DNA from: Streptomyces sp. CoH27
GTDB taxonomy: Bacteria; Actinomycetota; Actinomycetes; Streptomycetales; Streptomycetaceae
DNA length: 58,020 nt
Direction: 5' to 3'
NCBI RefSeq assembly: GCF_020181035.1
Contig: NZ_JAIQYY010000021.1
Span: 63,729 to 121,748 of the forward strand
Every line of letters begins with the position of its first letter. The first letter of the stretch is position 1. Below are positions 14,003 through 23,173 of the stretch, piece after piece. The notes beneath the pieces are model-generated. The model made no database searches. It was not told where the DNA came from and saw only the letters and a program-made list of their open reading frames with translations. The position numbers were made by a program, and so were the translations under genes.

Positions 14003-15520
14003 TCAGAACAGGCCGGTGGCGGCGAAACGGAGGACCAACTGGGGTGCTCCGGACAGGGCGACGCCGAGGATCCCGGTGAGGGTGAGGGCGGCCGTGAGCG
14101 GGGCCGGGACGCGGTGCCGGGCGGGCTCGCCCTCGGGGGCGCGGAACAGCAGCCCCGTCCACTGGAGGTAATAGAAGAGGGCGATCACGACGTTGACGGC
14201 CATGACGACGGCGAGCCAGCCGAGGCCCGCGTCGACGGCTGCGGAGAACACGGTGACCTTGGCGAACAGCCCGATGATGCCCGGCGGCAGCCCCGCCAGG
14301 CACAGCAGGAAGAACGCAAGGAGGAGCGCGGTGAGCGGGTTGGCGGCGTACAGGCCCCGGTAGTCGCTGATCCGGTTCAGGGCGCGGCTGCGGCCCACCA
14401 GGGCGGCCACCGCGAACGCGCCGAGATTCACGGCCGCGTACATCAGCGCGTAGGCGACCGTGGAGCCGATCGCCTTCTGCGGGTTCCTGGCGTAGCCTGC
14501 GGCGGCGATCGGCACCAGGAGGTAGCCGGCCTGGCCGACGGAGGACCAGGCGAGCAGTCGTACGGCGCTGTACGCGCGCGTGGCCTGCTGGCGCAGGGCG
14601 CCGACATTGCCGACGGTCATGGTGAGGGCGGCCAGGGCGGCGAGCGCGGGCCCCCAGACGTCGGCGTACGACGGGAACGCGACGACGGTGACAAGGATCA
14701 GGCCTGAGAAGCCGACGGCCTTGCCGACGACCGACAGGTAGGCGGCGACGGGCAGCGGTGCACCCACGTAGGTGTCGGGCACCCAGAAGTGGAAGGGCAC
14801 GGCGGCCGTCTTGAAGGCGAAGCCGACGAGGGTGAGGACGACACCGGTCTGGGCGAGGGTGTGCAGCTGGCCGTCGACGTGGGTCAGGCGCTGGGCGACC
14901 TGGGTGAGGTAGAGGGTGCCGGTGGAGGCGTAGACGAAGCTGACGCCCATCAGGCTGACCGCGGTGGCCGTGACCGAGGACAGGAAGAACTTCAGTGCCG
15001 CCTCGGAGGAACGCTTTTCGCCGTGCCGGATGCCGACGAGGGCGAAGGCCGGCAGGGAGGCGACCTCCAGGGCGACGATCAGGGTGGCCAGGTCTCGGGA
15101 GGCGGGCAGCAGGGCGGCGCCGGCCGCGGAGGACAGCAGCAGGAACCAGAACTCCCCCGCCGGGACGCGCCGCTCGTCGTCCTTGAGGTTCGTGACGGAC
15201 AGCAGGGCCGTGAGCAGAGCGCCACCGAGGACGAGGAACTGGATGACGAGCGTGAAGTGGTCGGCGGTGTAACTGCATGCGCGCGTGGTGCGGTTCACGC
15301 AGAAGGTGCTGCGGTCGCCGTCCAGGAGCGGCAGCAGCATCACCGCGGCCGCGCCCAGTCCGGCGACCGAGATCCAGCCGAGGACGGGCTTGCGGGTCTC
15401 GGGCAGGAACAGGTCGGCGACCAGCACCACCAGCGCGACGGCGGCGGCGATGGTCGGCGGGGCGACGGCGAGCCAGTCGACGGACTGGACCAGCGACTCG
15501 GCGAGGGGCTGAGCGCTCAT
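14003..15520 (-). CDS. nuoN: NADH-quinone oxidoreductase subunit N (second nuo locus)
   Basis: A 505-residue antiporter-like membrane subunit of the proton-pumping arm. It has many hydrophobic segments, the family stretch ALKFFLSSVTATAVSLMG and VALEVASLPAFALVG with the conserved transmembrane Glu, and a mid-protein lysine in FAFKTAAVPFHFWVPDTY. AGGAGG lies seven bases before the ATG, and its start overlaps the nuoM stop by four bases (ATGA). It is the last gene of the operon. Confidence 0.93.
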   Translation of the reverse strand: MSAQPLAESLVQSVDWLAVAPPTIAAAVALVVLVADLFLPETRKPVLGWISVAGLGAAAVMLLPLLDGDRSTFCVNRTTRACSYTADHFTLVIQFLVLGGALLTALLSVTNLKDDERRVPAGEFWFLLLSSAAGAALLPASRDLATLIVALEVASLPAFALVGIRHGEKRSSEAALKFFLSSVTATAVSLMGVSFVYASTGTLYLTQVAQRLTHVDGQLHTLAQTGVVLTLVGFAFKTAAVPFHFWVPDTYVGAPLPVAAYLSVVGKAVGFSGLILVTVVAFPSYADVWGPALAALAALTMTVGNVGALRQQATRAYSAVRLLAWSSVGQAGYLLVPIAAAGYARNPQKAIGSTVAYALMYAAVNLGAFAVAALVGRSRALNRISDYRGLYAANPLTALLLAFFLLCLAGLPPGIIGLFAKVTVFSAAVDAGLGWLAVVMAVNVVIALFYYLQWTGLLFRAPEGEPARHRVPAPLTAALTLTGILGVALSGAPQLVLRFAATGLF

Positions 15521-17091
15521 CGGGTGCCTCCTGCGAGGAGCTGGTGCACGGCCGGGTCGGTGAGGCCGAGCAGCGCCCTCGGCCACAGTCCGGCGCCGAC
15601 GGTGAGGACGACGAGCGGGGTCCAGGTGGCGAACTCGTAGCCGTGGACGTCCGCGAGCTTCGGGACCTCCTGCTCCACGCCGCCCATGCAGACCCGGCGG
15701 ACCACGATCAGCATGTACGCGGCGGTCAGCAGGGTGCCGAACGCGCCGATCGCCATGAAGGTGAGGAACCCGGGCCGGCTGAGGTCGGCGGCGGGCTTGA
15801 ACGCGCCGAACAGGGCCAGCATCTCCCCCCAGAACCCGGCGAGTCCGGGCAGGCCGAGGGAGGCGACGGCGCCGAAGGCGAGCAGGCCGCCGAGGCGCGG
15901 GGCCTTGCCGTAGAGCGCGGCTCCGGTCTCCTCGGCAAGGGAGTCGAGGTCGGTCGTGCCCGTACGGTCCTTCAGGGCGCCGACCAGGAAGAACAGCAGG
16001 CCGGTGATGAGGCCGTGGGCGATGTTGGCGAACAGGGCGCCGTTGACGCCGGTCGGGGTCATGGTGGCGATGCCCAGCAGGACGAAGCCCATGTGGCCGA
16101 CGGAGGAGTAGGCGATCAGGCGCTTGAGGTCGCCCTTGGCGCCCTGCTTGGCCAGAGCCAGGCAGGCCAGGGACCCGTAGATGATCCCGACGACGGCGAA
16201 CGCGGCGAGGTACGGCGCGAAGGTGTGGAAGCCGTGCGGCGCGATCGGCAGCAGGATACGGACGAATCCGTACGTACCCATCTTCAGCAGGACACCGGCC
16301 AGCAGGACCGAGCCGACGGTCGGGGCGGCGGTGTGGGCGTCGGGCAGCCAGCTGTGCAGCGGCCACATCGGCGCCTTGACCGCGAGCCCGATCCCGATCG
16401 CCAGAACGGCGATGACCTGCACGGATGCGGTCAGTGACCGACCGTTGTCAGTGGCGAGTGCCACCATGTCGAATGTGCCCGCCTTGATTCCGATCAGGAG
16501 CAGGCCGAGCAGCATGACGACGGAACCGAGCAGCGTGAACAGGATGAACTTCCACGCGGCCCGGGCCCGGCCCTCGCCGCCCCAGCGGGCGATGAGGAAG
16601 TACATCGGGATGAGCACCATCTCGAACGCGAGGAAGAACAGCAGCAGGTCGAGAACGGCGAAGGTCGCGAGGGTGCCGGACTCCAGCAGGAGCAGCAACG
16701 CGACGAACGCCCTGGGGGAGCCGCCCGCGGGCGGCTTGAAGTAGGAGTACAGCGCGCAGAGGAAGGTCAGCAGCGCGGTCAGGACCAGAAGGGGGAGGGA
16801 AATGCCGTCGATGCCGAGGTGGATCCGCACGTCGAGTGCGGGGATCCAGCTGATGTCGGTCGTGGCCTGCATCGTCGACGGGTGGTCGTGGTCGAAGCCG
16901 AGTGCCAGGACGATCGCGGCGACGAGGATCGCGCCGGTCACGGTGACGCCGTGGCGGAGCACGGCCTGCTCAGGTGACTTCCCCTTCAGCCCGGGCGGGG
17001 CCGGCAGGAGAGCGGCGGCGGCGCCGAGGAGCGGGCCTACGACGACGAATGCCAGAAGGAACTGCATCACGGACTCGTTGATATCGATCAC
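15517..17091 (-). CDS. nuoM: NADH-quinone oxidoreductase subunit M (second nuo locus)
   Basis: A 524-residue antiporter-like subunit. Signature regions are FLAFEMVLIPMYFLIARWGG (transmembrane Glu), GLAVKAPMWPLHSWLPDAHT (Lys and the His-rich loop) and RLIAYSSVGHMGFVLLG. It starts with GTG at 17091, six bases after the nuoL stop; an ATG at 17067 is an alternative start. It forms part of the proton-translocating membrane arm. Confidence 0.94.
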   Translation of the reverse strand: MIDINESVMQFLLAFVVVGPLLGAAAALLPAPPGLKGKSPEQAVLRHGVTVTGAILVAAIVLALGFDHDHPSTMQATTDISWIPALDVRIHLGIDGISLPLLVLTALLTFLCALYSYFKPPAGGSPRAFVALLLLLESGTLATFAVLDLLLFFLAFEMVLIPMYFLIARWGGEGRARAAWKFILFTLLGSVVMLLGLLLIGIKAGTFDMVALATDNGRSLTASVQVIAVLAIGIGLAVKAPMWPLHSWLPDAHTAAPTVGSVLLAGVLLKMGTYGFVRILLPIAPHGFHTFAPYLAAFAVVGIIYGSLACLALAKQGAKGDLKRLIAYSSVGHMGFVLLGIATMTPTGVNGALFANIAHGLITGLLFFLVGALKDRTGTTDLDSLAEETGAALYGKAPRLGGLLAFGAVASLGLPGLAGFWGEMLALFGAFKPAADLSRPGFLTFMAIGAFGTLLTAAYMLIVVRRVCMGGVEQEVPKLADVHGYEFATWTPLVVLTVGAGLWPRALLGLTDPAVHQLLAGGTR

Positions 17092-17097
17092 GCCTGC

Positions 17098-19092
17098 TCA
17101 CGCTCCCGTGGCGACGAGGACGACGGCGACCGCCAGGACGACGGTGCCGGCGAGCAGCGCGCTCACATAGGTCTGCACATTGCCGGTCTGCGCCCGCCGT
17201 ACGCCGGCCCCGAGCAGCCGGGGCAGGGCGGCCGCGCCGCGTACGTAGGTGTCGACGACCTCGCGGTCGAGGAACCGGACGAGACTCGCTCCGGCCTGGA
17301 CCGGGCGGACGAACAGCGCCGAGTACACGGCGTCCAGGTGGAAGCCGGCGGCCGCGTGCCGGTACAGCGGGCCGAGCAGCAGCCGCCCGGGGTCCGCCGG
17401 GTCGGGCGCGGCGGCCACGTCGCCGTACGCCGGCTCGTGGCCGGCGATGGTCTCGGCCTCGACCAGTCCGGCGTAGGTCTCGGGGTGAGCGGCGACGGCG
17501 CCCATCGGGACCCGGGCGGCGAGTGCGCTGGTGCGCTGCCAGGCGCCGTAGGTGAGCAGTCCGCCGACCAGGGCGAGGCCCGTGCCGAGGACGGAGGTGA
17601 GGAGCGTCGGGGTCAGGTCGCGGCCGTCGAACCAGCCGGGCAACGCGCGGTAGGCGAGCCCGCCGAAGGCCAGGGAGGGCACGGCCAGCACCCACAGCAC
17701 CGCGTTCATCGTCAGGGGCTGGCGGCCGTGATCGGGGGCCTCGGCACCCCGGCCGCGGAAGGCCAGCAGCCACAGGCGGATCGCGTAGGCGGCGGTGAGC
17801 AGGGCGGTGAGCAGACCGGCGACAAGGACGGTCCAGCCGGCCGCTGCGGGGGCGTGGTCGGTGTTCCCGGTGGCGACGTGCTCAGCGGCGCCGAGGACGG
17901 ACTCCTTGGAGAAGAAGCCGCTGAACGGCGGGATCGCGGCGAGCGCGAGCAGCGCCACGGTCATCGTCCAGTAGGCGTCCGGGACGCGGTCGCGCAGGCC
18001 GCGCATGCGGGACATGGCGGCCAGCGAGTTGGTGCCGGCGGCATGGATGATCACGCCGGCCGCGAGGAACAGCAGCGCCTTGAAGGCGCCGTGGGACAGG
18101 AGGTGGAAGACGGCGGCACCGCGGTCGCCGACGGCGAGGGCGCCGGTCATGTAGCCGAGCTGGCCGATGGTCGAGTAGGCGAGGACGCGCTTGATGTCGT
18201 CCTGGGCGAGTGCGGCGAGTGCGGAGCCGGCCATCGTCACGGCGGCCATGACGGCGAGGACGACCATCGTGGCCCGGGAGGCCTCGAAGACGGGGAGGAG
18301 ACGGGCGATGAAGTAGACACCGGCGGCGACCATCGTCGCGGCGTGGATCAGCGCCGAGACGGGCGTGGGGCCCGCCATCGCGTCCGGGAGCCAGGTGTGC
18401 AGCGGGAACTGCGCCGACTTGCCGGCCACGCCCGCGAGGAGCAGCAGGGCGATCACGGTCGGGTGGTGGAGGCCGCCGCTCGTGACCGCGCCGAGGATCC
18501 GGGTGATGCGGAACGACCCGGCGTCGGTGCCGAGGGCGAACAAGCCGATGAGGAACGGCACGTCACCGAGCTTGGTGACCAGGAAGGCCTTCAGGGAGGC
18601 GGCGCGGGCCTCGGGGGTCTCCCAGTAGTGGCCGACCAGGAAGTAGGAGCAGATGCCCATGACCTCCCAGCCGACCAGCAGCACGATCAGGTCGCCCGAG
18701 TAGACGACCAGGAGCATCGCGGAGGTGAACAGGGAGACGAGAGCCGCGTAGGAGGGGTAGCGCGGGTCGTCGCGCAGGTAGCCGGTCGAGTAGATCTGCA
18801 CGCAGGACGCGACGAACGCGACCAGGATCGCCACCAGCGCGGCGAAGCCGTCGATGTGCAGGGCCAGCTCGATCGGGACCGAGCCGGTGGGGGTCAGCTC
18901 CGTGTGGGCGTCGATCGCCCGGCCGCCGCCCTGGTCGGCGGCGACCAGCGCGGCCAGCACGAGGGAGGCCAGTGGCGGCAGCACGGCGAGCGGTCGCACG
19001 AACCCGGGAGCGGTACGGCCGAGCAGCAGGCCCGCGGCGGCCCCCAGGAACGGCAGGAGGGGGACGAGGACGGCGAGGTGGGTCGTGGTCAC
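17098..19092 (-). CDS. nuoL: NADH-quinone oxidoreductase subunit L (second nuo locus)
   Basis: A 664-residue largest antiporter-like subunit. Visible motifs are LLVGWEVMGICSYFLVGHYW, GKSAQFPLHTWLPDAMAGPT and KRVLAYSTIGQLGYM. Known NuoL proteins continue into a long lateral helix near the C-terminus; the text after residue 500 fits this, ending in a final hydrophobic segment. The GTG start overlaps the nuoK stop by four bases (GTGA). Confidence 0.95.
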   Translation of the reverse strand: MTTTHLAVLVPLLPFLGAAAGLLLGRTAPGFVRPLAVLPPLASLVLAALVAADQGGGRAIDAHTELTPTGSVPIELALHIDGFAALVAILVAFVASCVQIYSTGYLRDDPRYPSYAALVSLFTSAMLLVVYSGDLIVLLVGWEVMGICSYFLVGHYWETPEARAASLKAFLVTKLGDVPFLIGLFALGTDAGSFRITRILGAVTSGGLHHPTVIALLLLAGVAGKSAQFPLHTWLPDAMAGPTPVSALIHAATMVAAGVYFIARLLPVFEASRATMVVLAVMAAVTMAGSALAALAQDDIKRVLAYSTIGQLGYMTGALAVGDRGAAVFHLLSHGAFKALLFLAAGVIIHAAGTNSLAAMSRMRGLRDRVPDAYWTMTVALLALAAIPPFSGFFSKESVLGAAEHVATGNTDHAPAAAGWTVLVAGLLTALLTAAYAIRLWLLAFRGRGAEAPDHGRQPLTMNAVLWVLAVPSLAFGGLAYRALPGWFDGRDLTPTLLTSVLGTGLALVGGLLTYGAWQRTSALAARVPMGAVAAHPETYAGLVEAETIAGHEPAYGDVAAAPDPADPGRLLLGPLYRHAAAGFHLDAVYSALFVRPVQAGASLVRFLDREVVDTYVRGAAALPRLLGAGVRRAQTGNVQTYVSALLAGTVVLAVAVVLVATGA

Positions 19093-19478
19093 GCGGTGGC
19101 CTCAGCCTTCTCGGCCGCGGAGGTGCCGGGGCCCTCGGTTCCGGGGCCGCCGGTGCCGGGGCCCTCGGCGGTGTCGCGGAGCTTGTCGATGTCGGAGGTG
19201 CCGCGGTTGCGGTAGACGGCGAGCACGATCGCCAGGCCGATGCCGATCTCGGCGGCGGCGATGGCGATGGTGAACAGGGTCAGCGCCTGGCCGGAGTGCA
19301 GGGTCTCCTTCGCGGCCCGGCTGAGCCAGACGTCGAAGGCGACCAGGTTGAGGTTGACGGCGTTCAGCATCAGCTCGACCGACATCAGGACCAGGATCGC
19401 GTTGCGGCGGGCGAGGACGCCGTACAGGCCGGTGCAGAACAGGAGGGCGGAGAGTACGGCGGGATAGGCGAGGTGCAT
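19089..19478 (-). CDS. nuoK: NADH-quinone oxidoreductase subunit K (second nuo locus)
   Basis: A 129-residue subunit with three membrane segments. The conserved glutamates are in MSVELMLNAVNLNLVAF and in AIAAAEIGIGLAIVL. The usual length is about 100 residues; here a tail with GPGTGGPGTEGPGTSAAEKA follows, rich in Gly-Pro-Thr repeats. The start overlaps the nuoJ stop by one base (TGATG). Confidence 0.95.
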   Translation of the reverse strand: MHLAYPAVLSALLFCTGLYGVLARRNAILVLMSVELMLNAVNLNLVAFDVWLSRAAKETLHSGQALTLFTIAIAAAEIGIGLAIVLAVYRNRGTSDIDKLRDTAEGPGTGGPGTEGPGTSAAEKAEATA

Positions 19479-20134
19479 CAGCGGGCGCCTTCCTTCTCGT
19501 CCGGGTGAATTCCGGAATCCGTGACGGAAGGGGAACTCTCGGTGACCGCTCGGGGGTTCACAGGGGGAGGGCCCGACTCCGCCCTCGCCTTGCGGGACAG
19601 GACGATCGCGCCGACCAGGGCCGCGAGGAGGAGGACGGAGAGGGCCTCGAAGGGCAGGACCCAGGTGCGGAAGAGGCTCTCGCCGGTGACGCGGGTGGTG
19701 CCGGCGGCGGGGCCGGTCAGGTCGATCCACGTCGTCCGGAAGGCGTCGACGACCACCCACACCAGAGCCACGGCAGCGGCGGCCGCGACGGCGAGGGCGA
19801 CCCAGCGGTTGCCGGAGTCGGCGTCCGGGGATCGGCCGATCGGCGCCTTGGTGAGCATCAGACCGAACAGGAGGAGGACGACGACGGAACCGACGTAGAT
19901 GAGGACCTGCACCCAGGCGATGAACTCGGCGGTGAGCAGCAGGTATTCGACGGCGAGGCCGCCGAGCGCCACCACCAGCCACAGGGCGGCGTGCACCAGC
20001 TGGCGGGTGGTGACCGTGATCAGGGCCGCGCCGAAGGTGACCAGGCCGACGAGCAGGAAGGCGATCTCGACGCCGGTCGGGGACAGAAAGCCGTGCCGGG
20101 CTGCCGCCAGGCTCATGGCCGCGGCGAGGCTCAC
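19478..20134 (-). CDS. nuoJ: NADH-quinone oxidoreductase subunit J (second nuo locus)
   Basis: A 218-residue subunit with five hydrophobic segments. Typical text is ALWLVVALGGLAVEYLLLTA, EFIAWVQVLIYVGSVVVLLL. A polar tail of about 35 residues (NPRAVTESSPSVTDSG) follows the last segment. The GTG at 20134 overlaps the nuoI stop and has GGGGGAGGG before it. An internal ATG at 20116 is the alternative. Confidence 0.93.
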   Translation of the reverse strand: MSLAAAMSLAAARHGFLSPTGVEIAFLLVGLVTFGAALITVTTRQLVHAALWLVVALGGLAVEYLLLTAEFIAWVQVLIYVGSVVVLLLFGLMLTKAPIGRSPDADSGNRWVALAVAAAAAVALVWVVVDAFRTTWIDLTGPAAGTTRVTGESLFRTWVLPFEALSVLLLAALVGAIVLSRKARAESGPPPVNPRAVTESSPSVTDSGIHPDEKEGAR

Positions 20135-20682
20135 GACTGGCCCTCCCCCGGTTCGGCCTGCGCGGCCGCCAGCTTCTCGGCGGTCTTGCGGGCGGCGGCG
20201 ATCTCCTTCGGTTCCTCCGCGGCGGGGTCCAGGGCCGGCGGGGCCGGGACGGTCCACATCCACTCGCGGAGCTTGTCCCGCTCGTGGGTGAGGTCGCGGA
20301 TGTCCGTCTCGGCGTACTCGAACTCCGGGGACCAGAACAGGGCGTCGAAAGGACAGACCTCGATGCAGATACCGCAGTACATGCACAGGGAGAAGTCGAT
20401 CGCGAACCGATCGAGGACGTTGCGGCTGCGCTCACGTCCGCCGGGGGCGGCGGGCGGGACGGTCTCCTTGTGGGAGTCGATGTAGATGCACCAGTCGGGG
20501 CACTCGCGGGCGCAGAGCATGCAGACCGTGCAGTTCTCCTCGAACAGGCCGATCACGCCACGGGTGCGGGGCGGCAGCTCGGGCTGGGCGTCCGGGTACT
20601 GCTCGGTGACGTGCTTCCTCGTCATCGTGCGCAGGGTGACGGCCAGGCCCTTGGCCAGGCCACTGCCAGGAATGGGAGCCAC
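20131..20682 (-). CDS. nuoI: NADH-quinone oxidoreductase subunit I, 8Fe ferredoxin (second nuo locus)
   Basis: A 183-residue peripheral subunit that passes electrons toward quinone through two [4Fe-4S] clusters, bound by CTVCMLCARECP and CMYCGICIEVCP. After the ferredoxin domain comes an alanine/glutamate-rich tail. It starts with GTG two bases after the nuoH stop; the ribosome site is weak, so translation probably depends on nuoH. Confidence 0.95.
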   Translation of the reverse strand: MAPIPGSGLAKGLAVTLRTMTRKHVTEQYPDAQPELPPRTRGVIGLFEENCTVCMLCARECPDWCIYIDSHKETVPPAAPGGRERSRNVLDRFAIDFSLCMYCGICIEVCPFDALFWSPEFEYAETDIRDLTHERDKLREWMWTVPAPPALDPAAEEPKEIAAARKTAEKLAAAQAEPGEGQS

Positions 20683-20684
20683 GG

Positions 20685-21653
20685 TTAGGAGATCACCACC
20701 TTGACGATGCCGGTGAGGGCGATCTGGGCGAGAGAGAGCGGGACGAGGAGGGTCCAGGAGAGCTTCTGGAGCTGGTCCTCGCGCAGGCGGGGGTAGGTGA
20801 CGCGGAGCCAGATGACGACGAAGGCGAGGATCGCGGTCTTCAGCAGGGTCCACAGCCAGCCAAGCCCGTCGGCGCCCCAGGGGCCGTGCCAGCCGCCCAG
20901 GAAGAGGACGGTGGTCAGACCGCACAGAACGACGATGCCGGCGTACTCGGCGAGGAGGAAGAGTGCGAAACGCAGGCCCGTGTACTCGGTGTACGCGCCG
21001 AAGATGATCTCCGAGTCGGCGACGGGCATGTCGAAGGGAGGGCGTTGCAGCTCGGCGAGGCCGGCGACGAAGAAGACGAGCGCGCCGACGATCTGCCAGG
21101 GCACCCACCACCAGTGGAAGGCGTGCAGGATGCCGGGCAGGGAGACCGTGCCCGCGGCCATCGCGACCGAGGCGGCTGCGAGCAGCATGGGCAGTTCGTA
21201 GGCGAGCAGCTGGGCGGCCGTGCGCAGGCCGCCGAGCAGGGAGAACTTGTTCGCGCTGGCCCAGCCCGCCATCAGCGAGCCGAGCACGCCGACGCCCATC
21301 ACCGCGAGCACGAAGAAGACGCCCGCGTCGAGGACCTGGCCGACGGCACCCTTGCTCGGGCCGATCGGGATGGCGAGCAGGACGAGGAGGTACGGCAGCA
21401 GGGCGACGGCGGGGGCGAGCTGGAAGACACGGCGGTCGGCGCCCGCCGGGACCACGTCCTCCTTCTGCGCGAACTTCACGCCGTCCGCGATGAGCTGGGC
21501 CCAGCCGTGGAAGCCGCCCGCGTACATCGGGCCGAGGCGGCCCTGCATGTGGGCCATCACCTTGTGCTCGGTCTGGCCGACGATCAGGGGGAAGGTGAGG
21601 AAGACGACGAACACGACGAGGAGTCGCAGGACGACATCCAGCGCGTCGTTCAC
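20685..21653 (-). CDS. nuoH: NADH-quinone oxidoreductase subunit H (second nuo locus)
   Basis: A 322-residue membrane subunit that forms the quinone chamber with B and D in normal complex I. It has the family blocks HMQGRLGPMYAGGFHGWAQL, KFAQKEDVVP, PFDMPVADSEI and EYTGLRFALFLLAEY. It lacks nothing obvious. The GTG start overlaps the nuoC stop by four bases (GTGA). Confidence 0.95.
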   Translation of the reverse strand: MNDALDVVLRLLVVFVVFLTFPLIVGQTEHKVMAHMQGRLGPMYAGGFHGWAQLIADGVKFAQKEDVVPAGADRRVFQLAPAVALLPYLLVLLAIPIGPSKGAVGQVLDAGVFFVLAVMGVGVLGSLMAGWASANKFSLLGGLRTAAQLLAYELPMLLAAASVAMAAGTVSLPGILHAFHWWWVPWQIVGALVFFVAGLAELQRPPFDMPVADSEIIFGAYTEYTGLRFALFLLAEYAGIVVLCGLTTVLFLGGWHGPWGADGLGWLWTLLKTAILAFVVIWLRVTYPRLREDQLQKLSWTLLVPLSLAQIALTGIVKVVIS

Positions 21654-23173
21654 TGCGGGCCTCCTGTGGTGTCGTCGCGGGTGCCGTCCATGGCGCCGTC
21701 GGGGGCGCCGTGGGGGGTTCCGGAAGTGGGCGGTTCGTTGTCCGGGGTGGACGTTTCGGTGTCCGGGATGGGCGGTTCGTCTTCGGCGGGCTGTGCGGAT
21801 GACCTGCCCTGCGGTGCGGACCGCTCGGGTTCGGGCCGCTCGGGTTCGGACCGCTCGCGCTGCGGCGCGGGCTCAGACACCGGCTCCGGCTCAGGCGCCG
21901 ACTCCGGCTCAGGCACCGGCTCCGGCTCGGGCACCGACTCCGGCTCCGGCTCTGCCGCAGGCTTCGGCGTCGGCTCGTCGAAGGCTGGGCGGGCGTGGTG
22001 CCAGGGGGCGTCCGAGCTGCGCGGGGCCGTGCTGCGGCGTGTGGGGCGGGCTGGACTCTCCGGTTCCGTCGGTTCGGCAGGTGCCAGGGGCTGCTCCGGC
22101 TCCGGCGTCTGCGTCGGCTCCTCGGCCTCGGCTCGTTGTGAGGCCGAGCCCTCCGAGGCGCTGCGCGAGCGGCGCGGGCGGCCCGGTGCCGAAGCGGGCC
22201 CGGCTGCCGCAGCCTCGGCAGCCCCGGCAGCCCCGGCAGCCCCGGCAGCAGCCACACCCTCCGTTGCCTGGCCCGCGGCTTGGCCGGACTCGCCCTCAGC
22301 CGCAGGTCGTGCCGCCGCCGTCTGGCTCACCGAACCCTGGCTCGCGCTTCGCATCCGGCGCGGCCGGGCACCCGCGGCGGGGCCGGCACCAGCGGCGGGA
22401 CCAGCACCCGGAGCCCCCGCGGCGGTCTCCCCGGGCACACCGGGCGCACCAGCCGTCGGCGTCGTCTGGCTCGCTGAGCCCTCCGCTGCCGTACGGGCGC
22501 GCCGTACCGGACGCTCCCCGGCGGCACCCGCACCGGCACCCGCACGCGCGCGTGCGGGGCGTTCGGCGGCCGTGCCTCGGACCGGGCGGGCCGGGGCCGG
22601 GGGGAGCTGGCCCTTCAGGGGGCCCCACTCGTTGGGGTCGGGGACGCCCGGGGGGAGCATCTGGCGGCGCTTGGGGCCGCCGTGTTCCGACTCCCCGGGT
22701 TCCTTCGCGCCGGGCCAGGCCTTGGCCACGCGGGCGGCGAGGACGAAGTCCTTGCGGAGGGGGTGGCCCTCGAAGTTCTCGGGCAGCAACAGGTGCTCCA
22801 GCCCCGGGTGGCCCTCGAACGCGACGCCGAACATCTCATGGGTCTCGCGCTCGTGCCAGGCGGCGCCCGCGTACACGCCGACGGCGGTGGGCAGGTGCGG
22901 CGCCTCATGCGGGACCGTCGTACGGACGAGGAGACGGCGGACCGGGTGCAGGGCGACGACGTGGGCCGAGACACGGAAACCCGTGCCCGGTTCGTCGACC
23001 GCGCTCAGCCAGTCGAAGTAGGTGCAGCCCAGGGTCGTACGGGCCGTCTCCAGGGCAGTGAGCCAGGCGGACGGCGGTACGTCCACGGTGAGGAGGTCGT
23101 ACGACTCCTCGGCCGTGACGTCCGTACCGAAGAGGTCCTCGACCGGGGCGGGCAGCCAGCCGACGGTGCTCAT
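21650..23173 (-). CDS. nuoC: NADH-quinone oxidoreductase subunit C with a 300-residue disordered tail (second nuo locus)
   Basis: Residues 1-190 form a NuoC domain, with the conserved YAGAAWHERETHEMFGVAFE and HPLRKDF. Residues 195-507 are Ala/Pro/Glu/Arg-rich and low complexity, including Glu-Pro runs at about 400-445. Three copies of the basic/serine motif RR-x-R-(S/T)-A-x-x-G-S-x-S-Q occur at 224, 272 and 334. NuoC is usually about 160-260 residues long. It overlaps nuoB by four bases (ATGA). The normal partner NuoD is not encoded here. Confidence 0.92.
   Translation of the reverse strand: MSTVGWLPAPVEDLFGTDVTAEESYDLLTVDVPPSAWLTALETARTTLGCTYFDWLSAVDEPGTGFRVSAHVVALHPVRRLLVRTTVPHEAPHLPTAVGVYAGAAWHERETHEMFGVAFEGHPGLEHLLLPENFEGHPLRKDFVLAARVAKAWPGAKEPGESEHGGPKRRQMLPPGVPDPNEWGPLKGQLPPAPARPVRGTAAERPARARAGAGAGAAGERPVRRARTAAEGSASQTTPTAGAPGVPGETAAGAPGAGPAAGAGPAAGARPRRMRSASQGSVSQTAAARPAAEGESGQAAGQATEGVAAAGAAGAAGAAEAAAAGPASAPGRPRRSRSASEGSASQRAEAEEPTQTPEPEQPLAPAEPTEPESPARPTRRSTAPRSSDAPWHHARPAFDEPTPKPAAEPEPESVPEPEPVPEPESAPEPEPVSEPAPQRERSEPERPEPERSAPQGRSSAQPAEDEPPIPDTETSTPDNEPPTSGTPHGAPDGAMDGTRDDTTGGPQ

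Noticed and set aside
14003..16366. A long open frame upstream of nuoN that could suggest a NuoM-NuoN fusion
   Set aside because: The added part is Arg/Pro-rich shadow of nuoM. A normal ATG with AGGAGG at 15520 begins nuoN.
20131..22257. A 708-codon open frame across nuoI, nuoH and nuoC
   Set aside because: Only its last part is the real nuoI. The Arg/Pro/Ala-rich rest is the shadow of genes in another frame, as expected at this G+C.
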